The position numbers and the translations under genes are program-made. A model generated the notes under the pieces. It saw only the letters and a list, made by a program, of their open reading frames with translations. It did no database searches and was not told the DNA's origin. DNA of 64,000 nucleotides. Source: Ceratothoa steindachneri. Its lineage: Eukaryota; Arthropoda; Malacostraca; Isopoda; Cymothoidae. Where the stretch lies: assembly GCA_963969495.1 (NCBI GenBank), contig OZ018333.1:92818207-92882206 (forward strand), in the 5' to 3' direction. Numbering within the stretch: the stretch's first letter is position 1; each line of letters begins with the position of its first letter. This document shows, piece after piece, positions 52,914 through 63,689 of this stretch.

Positions 52914-55346
52914 CTGGCTTCTCTCTCGAAGCTAGTCCATTATTTGTGATCTTAGAGTCGTTCATTTTTAAGGCTTTTGCTTCTCATACACTTCTTCCAT
53001 TACAGAGTGAAATTGGTGTGTGAATATTGTCTAATTCACAAATTCACGGCAAGACTGTCCTGGCTTAAATAATAAGGTAAGAACATTGGTGTTTTTTCCT
53101 CTCAGAGACGATGTCATTGCGTCCACTTTTCCTTCTACAACTAGGAAAAAAAGGGCATTTTTAGGAAAATTACAAATGGTGAAGGTCATTTAAGACAGCG
53201 AAATTATGACATTAAAGTGGCAAATAAGGCGAAGGAAGACCCTAAAGTTATTCTACCTTATGGAGAATAAATCCCAATAAAGGAGAATAGTTCGATTGAA
53301 GTCTTCGAATGTGTAAAAGGTTCTAATAGGGAGACATAGATGACTGCTTCTCTGTATTTGGTGAACGTATTCCAGCTCTCCAGTTTCTTCATTACATTAA
53401 TACTCACTCTGCGCCTCAAAATTCCGTTTACCATTGAAACGGAAAACCAAAAGAGTATCCCCTTTTAAGATAATTTATTTAGTCACTAACTAAAGAAAAC
53501 GGTAATATCTCTACTTCAATTCATAGAAAATGATCTTCTACAGTTTAGGGAGTAACTTTTTTATTTTCGTCGATTTCAATATAAATTTTCATTTAAATAA
53601 AGGCTTTCAGTGCCCTCGATTGCAATTAACTTGTATCTTAGTAGTGAATTTGCATTCTTTGAAATGATGTTCCTTTGGACGCATTTCTAAACAAATATTT
53701 TGTCTTAGTTTGAGCAATTTTGACTTGTGTTTGTCTCTAATCTTCCAAATTTTTTTCAAAAAAATCATTACCAGCATGATGCTGTCATGTGGGATTCTGT
53801 GCCTTACTGTCCCCACCACTCGAGTTTACTTCTCTGCCTACTTACCTTCAGGGGATGTCTTCCGTTATCTTATTCTCCTCTATCTTCTTCTGGGCACCCG
53901 AATGAAGTCGACCGCGAGTATTTTTGAGCGCTATTTTTATTTCCTTCGAATATGAAGCGAAATAGAGAAAGTAAAGATGTAGTAAAGAAAGATATGGACA
54001 GCAGACAGGAAAAAATTCAGAAATAATGAAGAGTCCCCCCCCCCCCCCCGGCTACTCGTTCCACCAGTGATGAAAGCACAAATGTTGCTTGGCAACTAGC
54101 CTGCAAATCCACCCTCCGGTCGGGCGTTTCCATGGCGACGTCCTGGAGTACATCTTCCTTTCGTTTAGGACCTCTTTGGCCGTCTCCCCAGACCGCGGAA
54201 CTCGCCCCCAAAGACCAACGACCGCCTTCTGGTTTATAGTTGCCACCACATAATTCAGAGTCGAACGGCTCGAAATTCTTGGCTACCTCCTAACTAACGA
54301 GCGCATCTCTCACCTCTGTCTATTGACGGAAGTGCTGCAGCCATACACGATTTCCTTATTCCATTTTAAGAGGAATCGTGTACAGGATGCAGCTTCCATC
54401 TCAGCCCCGTTAAACGATCGCACAAACGCAACAAATCCCCACTAAATTGGCTGCCAAGTGCTCTTAATGCCGTTCAGGCCCAATTTGCTATTTCCTCAGC
54501 CACCGAATTAAAACACCCATCGCAGCCCCCTCCCTTTTTTATTTTGGTTGATGCCATTGAGGGGAGGGGGAAGTGGCACCTTAAACCCCCTTCAGAACGG
54601 AACGTGGGCGCCGTTAGCTTTGTTTCGAAATACTTGTCGCAGGTTCGATCAAAATTGTCTACCTTTGGAAAAGAGCTCATTCCCGCTTTTTCCGCCGTCA
54701 GCAAATTTGTTCCCACGATACAAGGCTCCAAGATAACCCTTTTACTGGTCACAAGGCTCTCACTTTCGTATTGCTTTCTCCCAAGTCTTCCCACCCTCCT
54801 GGTGGCTCGAGAGCGGGATTTCATTACACAATTTGTGAGTGACCTGCAGTTGTCACACGCCAAGCATCTCATCCCCGCTTACCCTCTGTCTTACGAATAC
54901 ACCAACCACAAACATTCTCTCTTTCATGGTCAGAGTGACAATTCTCACTTGCGTGGTACTGTTCGAGCGCAGCTCTTCTACCGTCCTTTTAAACGGTCAA
55001 CTCTGCTTTCTGAACACTGCCCCCCCTCCTTTCAAATCCTTGTGTAAATCTTATTTTAGAGCACTTTTGTATTGCCTAAAATCTTCTTCGTACTCGTGTT
55101 TCCTTTTCAGCACATACGCAGCCCCAAACCAGGATTCAGGCAATTTCCTCCTATTACCTAGTTCTTGTCTCATCTGGTCATCATTTTAGTCCAGATTCCT
55201 TCTTAGTTGCTCTGGATTGCAGATTCATAGAATGCATTAGAGCACTCGCGGTTTTCCGGCATGGTTATCTTTAGTAGGTCATTTGCCTTGAGTAGTGCGT
55301 TTAAAAAACTCCTGTAGCAACCAGGCTTTACTGATCGCTTGAGATT
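52909..55346. repeat. Segment C' : second copy of composite block C
   Basis: It matches 25402-27888 from TTTGGCTGGCTTCTCTCTCG to CGCTTGAGATT, including family I (53345-53755) and the Gypsy pol fragment. Differences include a C-run of about 14 at 54037-54050 and some deletions (CTCCTGAATGGGGCG missing near 54416; about 55 bases missing near 54975). The 67-bp array starts immediately to the right. Confidence 0.9.
54055..55045 (+). pseudogene. Ty3/Gypsy-type pol fragment, copy 3
   Basis: Same reading as the copy at 26.5 kb: VERLEILGYLLTNERIS-type text (54260-54310), RNRVQDAASISAPLNDR (54370-54420), DAIEGRGKWHLKPPSERN, FVSKYLSQVRSKLSTFGKEL (54625-54682), SGHKAL replaced by TGHKALTF (54745-54765), and the downstream FITQFVSDLQL block. 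The DAS motif is DAI here. The TDH Asp is Gly, as in the other copy. There are frame changes at the same places as at 27.0-27.2 kb, so the damage predates the duplication. Confidence 0.85.
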
Positions 55347-58300
55347 ATCATAATGATTCGTAAATCGGAGACACCTCAGGATTGATACTATAAGGAAACA
55401 AAGTAGTGAGTAGCAACATTGTCATAATGGTTGGTAATTCAGGGACACCTCACGGTTAATAATACTTAGTAACAAAGTAGACACAAGGTCGTGATAGTTC
55501 GTAAGTTAGAGGCACACCTGGGGTAATACTACGTAGTAACAAAGTAGCAAAACGAACGTAATGGTTCGTAAGTTAGAGACACATCGGGGTTAGTACTACT
55601 TAGTAAGAAAGTAGCCACAAGGTCGTGATGGTTCGTAAGTTAGGGACACATCCGGGTTTGATTCTACTAAGTAACAAAGTAGCCACAAGGTCATGATGGT
55701 TCGTAAGTTGAAAACACATCGGTGTTAGTACTACTTAATAACAAAGTAGCCACAAGGTCGTGATGGTTCGTAAGTTGAAAACACATCGGGGTTAGTACTA
55801 CTTAGTAACAAAGTAGCCACAAGGTCGTGATGGTTCGTAAGTTGAAAACACATCGGGGTTAGTACTACTTAGTAACAAAGTAGCCACATGGTCGTGATGG
55901 TTCGTAAGTTGGAGACGCATCGGGGTTAGTACTACTTAGTAACAAAGTAGCCACAAGGTCGTGATGGTTCGTAAGTTGGAAACACATCTGGGTTAGTACT
56001 ACTTAGTAACAAAGTAGCCACAAGGTCGTGATGGTTCGTAAGTTGAAAACACATCGGGGTTAGTACTACTTAGTAACAAAGTAGCTACAAGGTCGTGATG
56101 GTTCGTAAGTTGAAAACACATCGGGGTTAGTACTACTTAGTAACAAAGTAGCTACAAGGTCGTGATGGTTCGTAAGTTGAAAACACATCGGGGTTAGTAC
56201 TACTTAGTAACAAAGTAGCCACAAGGTCGTGATGGTTCGTAAGTTGGAGACGCATCGGGGTTAGTACTACTTAGTAACAAAGTAGACACAAGGTCGTGAT
56301 AGTTCGTAAGTTAGAGGCACACCTGGACAAATACTACGTAGTAACAAAGTAGCAAAACGAACGTAATGGTTCGTAAGTTAGAGACACATCGGGGTTAGTA
56401 CTACTTAGTAAGAAAGTAGCCACAAGGTCGTGATGGTTCGTAAGTTAGGGACACATCCGGGTTTGATTCTACTAAGTAACAAAGTAGCCACAAGGTCATG
56501 ATGGTTCGTAAGTTGAAAACACATCGGTGTTAGTACTACTTAATAACAAAGTAGCCACAAGGTCGTGATGGTTCGTAAGTTGAAAACACATCGGGGTTAG
56601 TACTACTTAGTAACAAAGTAGCCACAAGGTCGTGATGGTTCGTAAGTTGAAAACACATCGGGGTTAGTACTACTTAGTAACAAAGTAGCCACAAGGTCGT
56701 GATGGTTCGTAAGTTGAAAACACATCGGGGTTAGTACTACTTAGTAACAAAGTAGCCACATGGTCGTGATGGTTCGTAAGTTGGAGACGCATCGGGGTTA
56801 GTACTACTTAGTAACAAAGTAGCCACAAGGTCGTGATGGTTCGTAAGTTGGAAACACATCTGGGTTAGTACTACTTAGTAACAAAGTAGCCACAAGGTCG
56901 TGATGGTTCGTAAGTTGAAAACACATCGGGGTTAGTACTACTTAGTAACAAAGTAGCCACAAGGTCGTGATGGTTCGTAAATTGGAGACACATCGGGGTT
57001 AGTACTACTTAGTAACAAAGTAGCCACAAGGTCGTGATGGTTCGTAAGTTGGAGACACATCGGGGTTAGTACTACTTAGTAACAAAGTAGCCAAAAGGGC
57101 GTGATGGTTCGTAAGTTGGAGACACATCGGGGTTAGTACTACTTAGTAACAAAGTAGCCACAAGGTCGTGATGGTTCGTAAGTTGGAGACACATCCGGGT
57201 TAGTACTACTTAGTAACAAAGTAGCCACAAGGTAGTGATGGTTCGTAAGTTGGAGAAACATCGGGGATAGTACTACTTAGTAACAAAGTAGCCACAAGGT
57301 CGTGATGGTTCGTAAGTTGAAAACACATCGGGGTTAGTACTACTTAGTAACAAAGTAGCTACAAGGTCGTGATGGTTCGTAAGTTGAAAACACATCGGGG
57401 TTAGTACTACTTAGTAACAAAGTAGCTACAAGGTCGTGATGGTTCGTAAGTTGAAAACACATCGGGGTTAGTACTACTTAGTAACAAAGTAGCCACAAGG
57501 TCGTGATGGTTCGTAAGTTGGAGACGCATCGGGGTTAGTACTACTTAGTAACAAAGTAGCCACAAGGTCGTGATGGTTCGTAAGTTGGAAACAGAACTGG
57601 GTTAGTACTACTTAGTAACAAAGTAGCCACAAGGTCGTGATGGTTCGTAAGTTGAAAACACATCGGGGTTAGTACTACTTAGTAACAAAGTAGCCACAAG
57701 GTCGTGATGGTTCGTAAGTTGAAAACACATCGGGGTTAGTACTACTTAGTAACAAAGTAGCCACAAGGTCGTGATGGTTCGTAAGTTGGAGACACATCGG
57801 GGTTAGTACTACTTAGTAACAAAGTAGCCAAAAGGTCGTGATGGTTCGTAAGTTGGAGACACATCGGGGTTAGTACTACTTAGTAACAAAGTAGCCACAA
57901 GGTCGTGATGGTTCGTAAGTTGGAGACACATCGGGGTTAGTACTACTTAGTAACAAAGTAGCCACAAGGTCGTTATGGTTCGTAAGTTGGAGACACATCG
58001 GGGTTAGTACTACTTAGTAACAAAGTAGCCACAAGGTCGTGATGGTTCGTAAGTTGGAGACACATCGGGGTTAGTACTACTTAGTAACAAAGTAGCCAAA
58101 AGGGCGTGATGGTTCGTAAGTTGAAAACACATCGGGGTTAGTACTACTTAGTAACAAAGTAGCCACAAGGTCGTGATGGTTCGTAAGTTGAAAACACATC
58201 GGGGTTAGTACTACTTAGTAACAAATTATTCACAAGGTCGTGATGGTTCGTAAGTTGAAAACACATCGGGGTTAGTACTACTTAGTAACAAAGTAGCCAC

Positions 58301-59100
58301 AAGGTCGTGATGGTTCGTAAGTTGAAAACACATCGGGGTTAGTACTACTTAGTAACAAAGTAGCCACAAGGTCGTGTTTGTTCGTAAGTTGAAAACACAT
58401 CGGGGTTAGTACTACTTAGTAACAAAGTAGCCACAAGGTCGTGATGGTTCGTAAGTTGAAAACACATCGGGGTTAGTACCACTTAGTAACAAAGTAGCCA
58501 CAAGGTCGTGATGGTTCGTAAGTTGGAGACACATCTGGGTTAGTACTACTTAGTAACAAAGTAGCCACAAGGTCGTGATGGTTCGTAAGTTGGTGACACA
58601 TCGGGGATAGTACTACTTAGTAACAAAGTAGCCACAAGGTCGTGATGGTTCGTAAGTTGGAGACACATCTGGGTTAGTACTACTTAGTAACAAAGTAACC
58701 ACAAGGTCGTGATGGTTCGTAAGTTGGAGACACATAGGGGATAGTACTACTCAGTAACAAAGTAGCCACAAGGTCGTGATGGTTCGTAAGTTGGAGACAC
58801 ATCGGAGATAGTACTACTTAGTAACAAAGTAGCCACAAGGTCGTGATGGTTCGTAAGTTGGAGACACATCGGCGATAGTACTACTTAGTAACAAAGTAGC
58901 CACAAGGTCGTGATGGTTCGTAAGTTGGAGACACATCGGGGTTAGTACTACCTGGTATTAAAGTAGCCACAAGGTCGTGATGGTTCGTAAGTTGGAGACA
59001 CATCTGGGTTGGTACTACTTAGTAATAAATTAGCTACAAGGTCGTGATGGTTCGTAATTTGGAGACACCTTAGGTTTGGTACTACTTAGTAAGTAGCTAC
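55347..59100. repeat. 67-bp minisatellite, about 56 tandem units
   Basis: The unit runs GTAGCCACAAGGTCGTGATG, GTTCGTAAGTTG, a variable GAAAACACATC or GGAGACACATC, GGGGTTAGTACTACTTAGTA and ACAAA. Each unit contains CTACTTAGTAACAAAGTAG, a 6-bp inverted repeat (CTACTT/AAGTAG) around a short loop. Units at both edges are more diverged than central ones. A block of 12 units (about 804 bases) with marker variants is repeated at 55478 and 56282. The period is not a multiple of three and no long frame runs through it. There are no spacers between units, so it is not a CRISPR array. Confidence 0.97.
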
Positions 59101-59514
59101 TTCTTCGATGAGTTCCTTCCATTTGTCTGCTTCTTGTTTATTTATTGAGTCGTTTGTTTTTTTTACCCTGCTTGTTCTTCCCTCGGAGTCTTTTTCGACT
59201 GATTTCTGTTCTTTGTGTGTCTATTCAATTTTCCTAAATTGGCCTTTACCTATATTCCCTTTGTTCAGAGCCTTGTTCTTTTTCATAGCCCCCCGGGGGG
59301 GGGGGAACCATATTGGCTGTGTGCGTGTATTAAGCACGTCAAGATCTTTGCCTCCATTCTTGGCTCCATATCTTAATTTCCTCTACGGTCGTATTTACTC
59401 GGTGTTCGGGTAGGATAATTTATACCTCCTTTTCCTTTAGGTCGGCTTTTCTTTCCTTAATCAGTTATCATGCTTGTCCTTGTTAACGTTTTCCTTGTTA
59501 CCATGCTTTTCCTC
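59101..59514. other. Gap without recognisable gene
   Basis: T-rich on the plus strand, with a CCCCCCGGGGGGGGGGG stretch near 59288-59304. An open plus-strand frame of 101 codons (59108-59413) has no recognisable pattern. Confidence 0.45.
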
Positions 59515-59700
59515 CTTCGGGGTTGGTCTTCCATCTGTGATTTCTTGGGCTTTTAGACCTCCATCATAAGCTTAATGAGGGGGAACGTTTGGACTTTACA
59601 ATATCCCATAAATTATTCTATTTGCCTAATCCTAACCCATATGTTCCCTGTGGTCATGTGGTCCCATTGTAAAAACCTTAATTATATGATAGGCTATTCG
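59515..59700. repeat. Dispersed repeat family D, copy 6
   Basis: CATAAGCTTAATGAGGGGGA, TTTACAATATCCCATAAATT, TTCTATTTGCC and CCATTGTAAAAACCTTAATT are in the family order. Confidence 0.7.
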
Positions 59701-59734
59701 CCACTCCCCCCTTCCCCAGACACACACTGACTTT

Positions 59735-60300
59735 TATTCTTTTTGGGGGAGGGACGCATTTTGGAGGCTTGTCCCCCCCCCCCGGTGTGGGATTATATAA
59801 TAATGCAAGTTCAAATGAGCATAACAGAGTCGATCAGGCCTTCGGCCCGTGCGGTGGTTTCGTTGTTTACACTCTTTAAAGCGATCGACCTCTCAAATTA
59901 TCCTTTATCTTGTGAATTATTCAATTTTATCTCTTTATTTATTTTATTTGTGTTTAATCTTGACTCATAAATTGAGGAGAGGAAACTGTTTCCCTCGCAT
60001 TGCTGCTTCAGTCAACTGGACAGGATTGTGTGCGCATTTCGTTACGCGGTAAATTGCATGCCTCGATTGGGGAAAGTTGTTTTTTTCCCCGAGTATTGAG
60101 GTTGCAAGTGTGTGAGCCCTAGAACACGGCTCCTGGCTCAGCTAGTGCGCGCGAGTGTGTTGTTCCATCATAACTGGTCTCGATGGAGGCTGGTAAAGGT
60201 AAGAAAAAAAAGAAATAATACGAAGAAAAGGACAAAGGCTTCCGACTTCTCAATTGGGCTCTGCGGAAGGTAACGTACTGACAAACGTTTTTTTCGGGGA
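59735..60300 (+). repeat. Dispersed repeat family G, copy 2
   Basis: It aligns in order with 11430-11950: ACGCATTTTGGAGGCTTGTC, GATTATATAATAATGCAAG, GGTGGTTTCGTTGTTTACAC, TTTGTGTTTAATCTTGACTC, GAGGAAACTGTTTCCCTCGC, TTACGCGGTAAATTGCATGC, CTGGCTCAGCTAGTGCGCGC, CTCGATGGAGGCTGGTAAAG and GCGGAAGGTAACGTACTGAC. As at 11.4 kb it follows a family D piece (59515-59700), though at 11.4 kb family D is absent. Here the frame after the ATG breaks after about a dozen Lys-rich codons. Confidence 0.65.
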
Positions 60301-60479
60301 GGGGGATTTGTATGTCTATTTCTGTCTCTGACATGCCCTCTATATCCCCATACACACTCATACATCCACAGAACGGGTTTTTCAACCTCCTTCCTTGGGT
60401 GAAGTGAAGGAGGCATAGTTTTTTTTATACTTGACCCATTATTTTAAAGTTAAATCTTAAAAACGTTTAGAAACGAAAT
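60301..60479. other. Short gap, A+T-rich
   Basis: Poly-T near 60417-60426. Nothing was assigned. Confidence 0.4.
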
Positions 60480-60640
60480 ATGAGTAGTTATATGTAGGCC
60501 TCTGAGGTTATCTAAGCAGTGTATTGAAGCAAATAATAAGTTATGGGATTCATGAAGAGAAATACAATAGTTATTCGTATGTGAGGTGCCAAGTTGTTTT
60601 GTCCACAGCCATGGATCTCACATTGTAGACCAACCAACAT
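60480..60640 (+). pseudogene. CR1-like RT thumb scrap
   Basis: AGCAGTGTATTGAAGCAAAT, then ATGGGATTCATGAAGAGAAA, reads QCIEANN-L-GFMKRNT. A decayed VRSQVVLSTAMDLT-like stretch follows (GTGCCAAGTTGTTTTGTCCA), parallel to 61180-61220 and 63230-63260, where LYNSYVRPHL-Y would lie. Confidence 0.6.
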
Positions 60641-61004
60641 GCTACAATGAGTGCACTAAAGATGATCTATTTCCTGAAACCCCCGTCGAATATCCAAATG
60701 GGTTGAGGGCTGTGAATCTGTTCTCCTTTCAAACGTGTATAAGAGGGAATGATTTTTTCCCAACCTTTTCTTATTTATTTTTATTTAGCCTAGTGTGACG
60801 ATGCAAGGTTTGTTCGGTGAATTTTTCTCCAGTAAACATTTACCTAAATTCTACCTATTATACTACTTTGGAATAGATACTTAAAATTAAAGACGGTTCT
60901 ACAAGTTAATAGTTTTTATAGAGGTGTCTTGGTGTCTAAGTTACAAATTTTAATATTGATATTGTCTCTTGTAGTTGAGTGGTAGAGCTTTTGACGAACC
61001 TTGA

Positions 61005-61280
61005 GCTTCTACATTCTGGATACTAGGAAATGGATGGGATTATCTTAACTCATCAGAGGAGGGAAAGGACTTGGGAGCAGTTATAGCATTTATCAATAAG
61101 AGGAAGGTAATTAGCATTTTTTAATAAGAGAAATGCTAATTACAAAGGTTATCTTTTAAAGTCTATATATAACTCGTATGCGAGGTCACACCTTGTTTTG
61201 TATACAGACATGGATTCCACATGGAATCAGTTGAATAATCACATCTAAGTAGCCAATGTGCTCTTAAGATCCACAAACGT
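61005..61280 (+). pseudogene. CR1-like RT thumb fragment
   Basis: GGATGGGATTATCTTAACTC, GGAAAGGACTTGGGAGCAGT reads SEEGKDLGAVIAF (block E-EKDLGVVI). After an internal rearrangement comes RNANYKGYLLKSIYNSYARS (61125-61185) with HLVLYTDMDS, i.e. KRNVNYKSKEVILKLYNSYV. Two stops and a frameshift occur. It is the same family as 2440-3065 but on the plus strand. Confidence 0.7.
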
Positions 61281-61535
61281 CAGAAGTGGAACTGGCTGGG
61301 ACGCAGAGCAATTCTTTCCGATTGGTGGTGTAAAAAGATCATTCATCTCATCCCATTGTCATTCTAATCCTTATGCGCATTTCATGATCCGGTCTGTGTA
61401 TATGGTCCACGTCTGAAAAGGGACGGATGCTAAGCCCGTTCACGCACAAATGTATGAGCAATCTTAGCTTATTTGTGTTAGCATCCCTAAAGTCTTCATT
61501 TCGTTTGGTTAGGATATAAGAAAATATAAGATATA

Positions 61536-62469
61536 CGAGGGGTGGTCAAAATGTTTGCGAATCGGTAGGGCAAAACAGAGGAAAGGGGATGGCTATTTAT
61601 GGGGGTGTTAGGACAAGTTATGACGTCAGGTCCTGCAGCCGCACGCTCCTGCCTCGTTTATTTAAGAAGCAGTGGCTGATCGCAGATCGTCACTCACAAA
61701 CTTTTCAACAATGGAGAAGGTTAAGCACCACGCAGTGATTAAATTTTTGACCAAGGCAGGCGAGAATGCAAAAGAGATCCATGAACGCAGGGTTGCAGTG
61801 TACACCGACAGCGCCCCTTCCTATGCAACCATTTCTCGCTGTAATAGGGAGTTTCGCCATGGTTGTGAGTTCCTTGAAGATGACCCCCGTCCAGGACCCC
61901 CGTCAGACGTGACCAACGAGGACAATGTGGCCCGTGTGGAGAGGAGGATCCTCGAAAATCGACGGGTAAAGGTCGAAGAAATCGAGCGAGAACTTGAAAT
62001 ATTACATGGAAGTGTTATTAACATCATCCACGACAATTGGCCCATGACCAAGGTCTCTACCCGTTAGGTTCCTAGAAACCTCACGCCCCATGATCGACTT
62101 CAACGTTGTCAAAGTCCACAAGGCCAGAGTTGCCCAAGCTGCCCTGCGCAAACGCGGATTCGAGGAGCTCAACCATCCCCCCCCCCCTACACTCCAGATC
62201 TGGCCCCTAGCGACTACTTTTTATTCTGCCAGCTCAAGGCTGCACTGCATGGACGCCGGTTTGGGGACGATGAAGATGTCCAGCTCGCCGTCCAGGAGTG
62301 GATTGAACAGCAGTCGGGAGATTTCTGGTTGTTGGGAATTCGAAGCCTCAGGGACAAGTGGCGCAAGTGCATTGAAGTCGTGGGTAGTTATATTGAAAAA
62401 TAATAAAACACTTTTCCTCATATCTCATTTCCTTATATCCGAATTGCAAAACTTATTGACCGCCCCTCG
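61536..62469 (+). mobile_element. mariner DNA transposon, internally deleted copy
   Basis: A 934-base element flanked by TA (61534-61535 and 62470-62471), the duplicated target of Tc1/mariner transposons. Terminal inverted repeats of about 30 bases start CGAGGGGTGGTCAAAATG at the left and, read from the right end, CGAGGGGCGGTCAATAAG. A full mariner is about 1.3 kb, so about 350 bases are missing, all from the catalytic region. Both ends of the transposase gene are present on the plus strand. The copy cannot be autonomous, but its intact ends would let an active mariner transposase mobilise it. It is the best-defined mobile element in the window. Confidence 0.95.
61672..62400 (+). pseudogene. 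mariner transposase pseudogene (HTH domain kept, catalytic core deleted)
   Basis: The preferred start is the ATG at 61711 (MEKVKHHAVIKFLTKAGENA); the upstream ATG at 61672 is also in frame. The N-terminal DNA-binding helix-turn-helix region is clear: AKEIHERRVAVYTDSAPSYA, FRHGCEFLEDDPRPGPPSDV, VARVERRILENRRVKVEEIE, HGSVINIIHDNW. Where mariner has W-VPRNLTP a TAG interrupts (62065-62067), and VPRNLTPHDRLQR continues after it. Sequence then jumps to VHKARVAQAALRKRGFEELN (62107-62170) near the second catalytic Asp, then HPPP-YTPDLAPSDYFLFCQ across a C-run, where SDYFLF holds the third Asp of DD34D. The end reads RDKWRKCIEVVGSYIEK before TAA (62401-62403). The first catalytic Asp block (typically TGDE) is absent. 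The transposase normally cuts and pastes the element. Confidence 0.93.
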
Positions 62470-62509
62470 TATGTATATATATTTTAGCATGGGTGCATAA
62501 AAACCTTTT

Positions 62510-62945
62510 GGCTCCATTCCAGAAGCGTTCTCTTTTCTAACCTAAAATGTGTAATTTCTGCCCCCAAATTCGGTTTTCTGTTTCAATGGTTAAACAGAAT
62601 ATAAGTATCCCCTCTAAAATTAATTTACCCTCTAGAAAACTTACTTCTACATTTTAGGGGCTAACTTTTATAGTTTCTGCGATTTCAATATAAAATATTT
62701 CTCATATCGAGGCTTTTGGTACTCTCCATTGTAATTAACTCTTTGCTTAGTAGTGTATTCGAATTCTTTGACACAGTTTCTTTTGGTAGCGTTTCGAAAA
62801 CTTCTTGCTTTGTTCGAGCAATTGTTGACTTGTGCTAAACTGTTGTCGCTCGTGAATATCACGTCATAACTACGGATTTCTTTTTTTTTTTCCTTGCCCT
62901 GTCTAAGATTTTTCCTGTTACCAGGGGGAGAAGTACTCATTCTAT
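62510..62945. repeat. Dispersed repeat family I, copy 4
   Basis: TATCCCCTCTAAAATTAATT, TAACTTTTATAGTTTCTGCG, ATTTCAATATAAA, TAGTAGTGTATTCGAATTC, GAGCAATTGTTGACTTGTG and TCACGTCATAACTACGGATT follow the family order. It starts 40 bases after the mariner copy. Compared with the copy at 26 kb, the GTTTACC-CC start has moved or diverged. Confidence 0.65.
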
Positions 62946-63059
62946 TTGACAAACTAAATGTCTCTCTATAAGTATAATTAAATTAATTTCTCGTGTTTTA
63001 AATAATAAGCTTGAATTTTCATTATTTTAAGAGTCTTTAACTATAAAAACGGAGCCTTG

Positions 63060-63315
63060 AGCTTCGTCTGTGTTCTGGATATTAATTATCCTTTGGATTT
63101 AGTTTATGAAATGGATGGGATTAGCTGAGGAGGATAAGGACGTGGCAGTAGTTATAGTTAGGTCACTGATTTCTTCTGTGCAGTGGATAGAACCAAATAG
63201 TGTTGGGATTCATTAAGAGAAATGTTGCTCTTATGTTGTACACAGCCATGGATCACACGTTTTACACATGATACCAACCTGCTAGTGTCAGGTCAATAAA
63301 GGTGAGACCTTTCAG
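63060..63315 (+). pseudogene. CR1-like RT thumb fragment
   Basis: Plus-strand reading: MGLAEEDKDVAVVIVRSL (63112-63165; consensus EEEKDLGVVI--SL), a shifted SVQWIEPNSVGIH*EKC (63175-63225; consensus QCIEA---VGFIKRNV), then LLCCTQPWIT-like text at 63235. It lies in the same direction as the pieces at 60.5 and 61.0 kb. Intervening sequences differ, so these are separate insertions. Confidence 0.68.
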
Positions 63316-63334
63316 GATAAACCTCTAAGATTGG

Positions 63335-63480
63335 GGGGCGGGTGGTGAGATTATATATTAGCACAAGTTAAAAACAACCATAGATTTGAGCCGTGTGGTA
63401 GTTTTTGGTGTTGTCATTCCTTCACTCGATCTCCTTTTTAAAGTAACACTTGTTAATTAACGGTAAGTTAATTATCCTTT
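63335..63480 (+). repeat. Dispersed repeat family G, truncated copy 3
   Basis: GGTGAGATTATATATTAGCA, CAAGTTAAA, GAGCCGTGTGGTAGTTTTTG, TGTTGTCATTCCTTCACTCG align with the left-middle part of copies 1 and 2. Similarity is lost after the TTAATTAACGGTAAGTTAAT region. Confidence 0.5.
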
Positions 63481-63689
63481 TTTTATATCGTTTTATGTAG
63501 GCAAATGCTGCTATCCCACCCAATGGCCCATTTTAAGGATGACTTCATTCCTAGCTCTTGCCCGATGGGGCGGAACACAACATAAAAACAATGACCATTG
63601 GGGCAACTAATAATGTCTGGCGAAGGCATTTGAATTCGAACCCTACGATGATTATTTTGAAATGGGTTTTTCGCCCTTATACCCCCATT
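63481..63689. other. Short unassigned gap
   Basis: Contains GATGGGGCGGAACACAACAT and an A+T-rich remainder. No landmark was seen. Confidence 0.4.

Noticed and set aside
55347..59100. CRISPR array
   Set aside because: Units abut without unique spacers and all parts of the unit repeat. The context is animal transposon DNA with no cas genes.
60970..61020. tRNA-like A box (TAGTTGAGTGGTAGAGC)
   Set aside because: No matching B box at the right distance and no cloverleaf could be drawn. The sequence belongs next to a CR1-like fragment.
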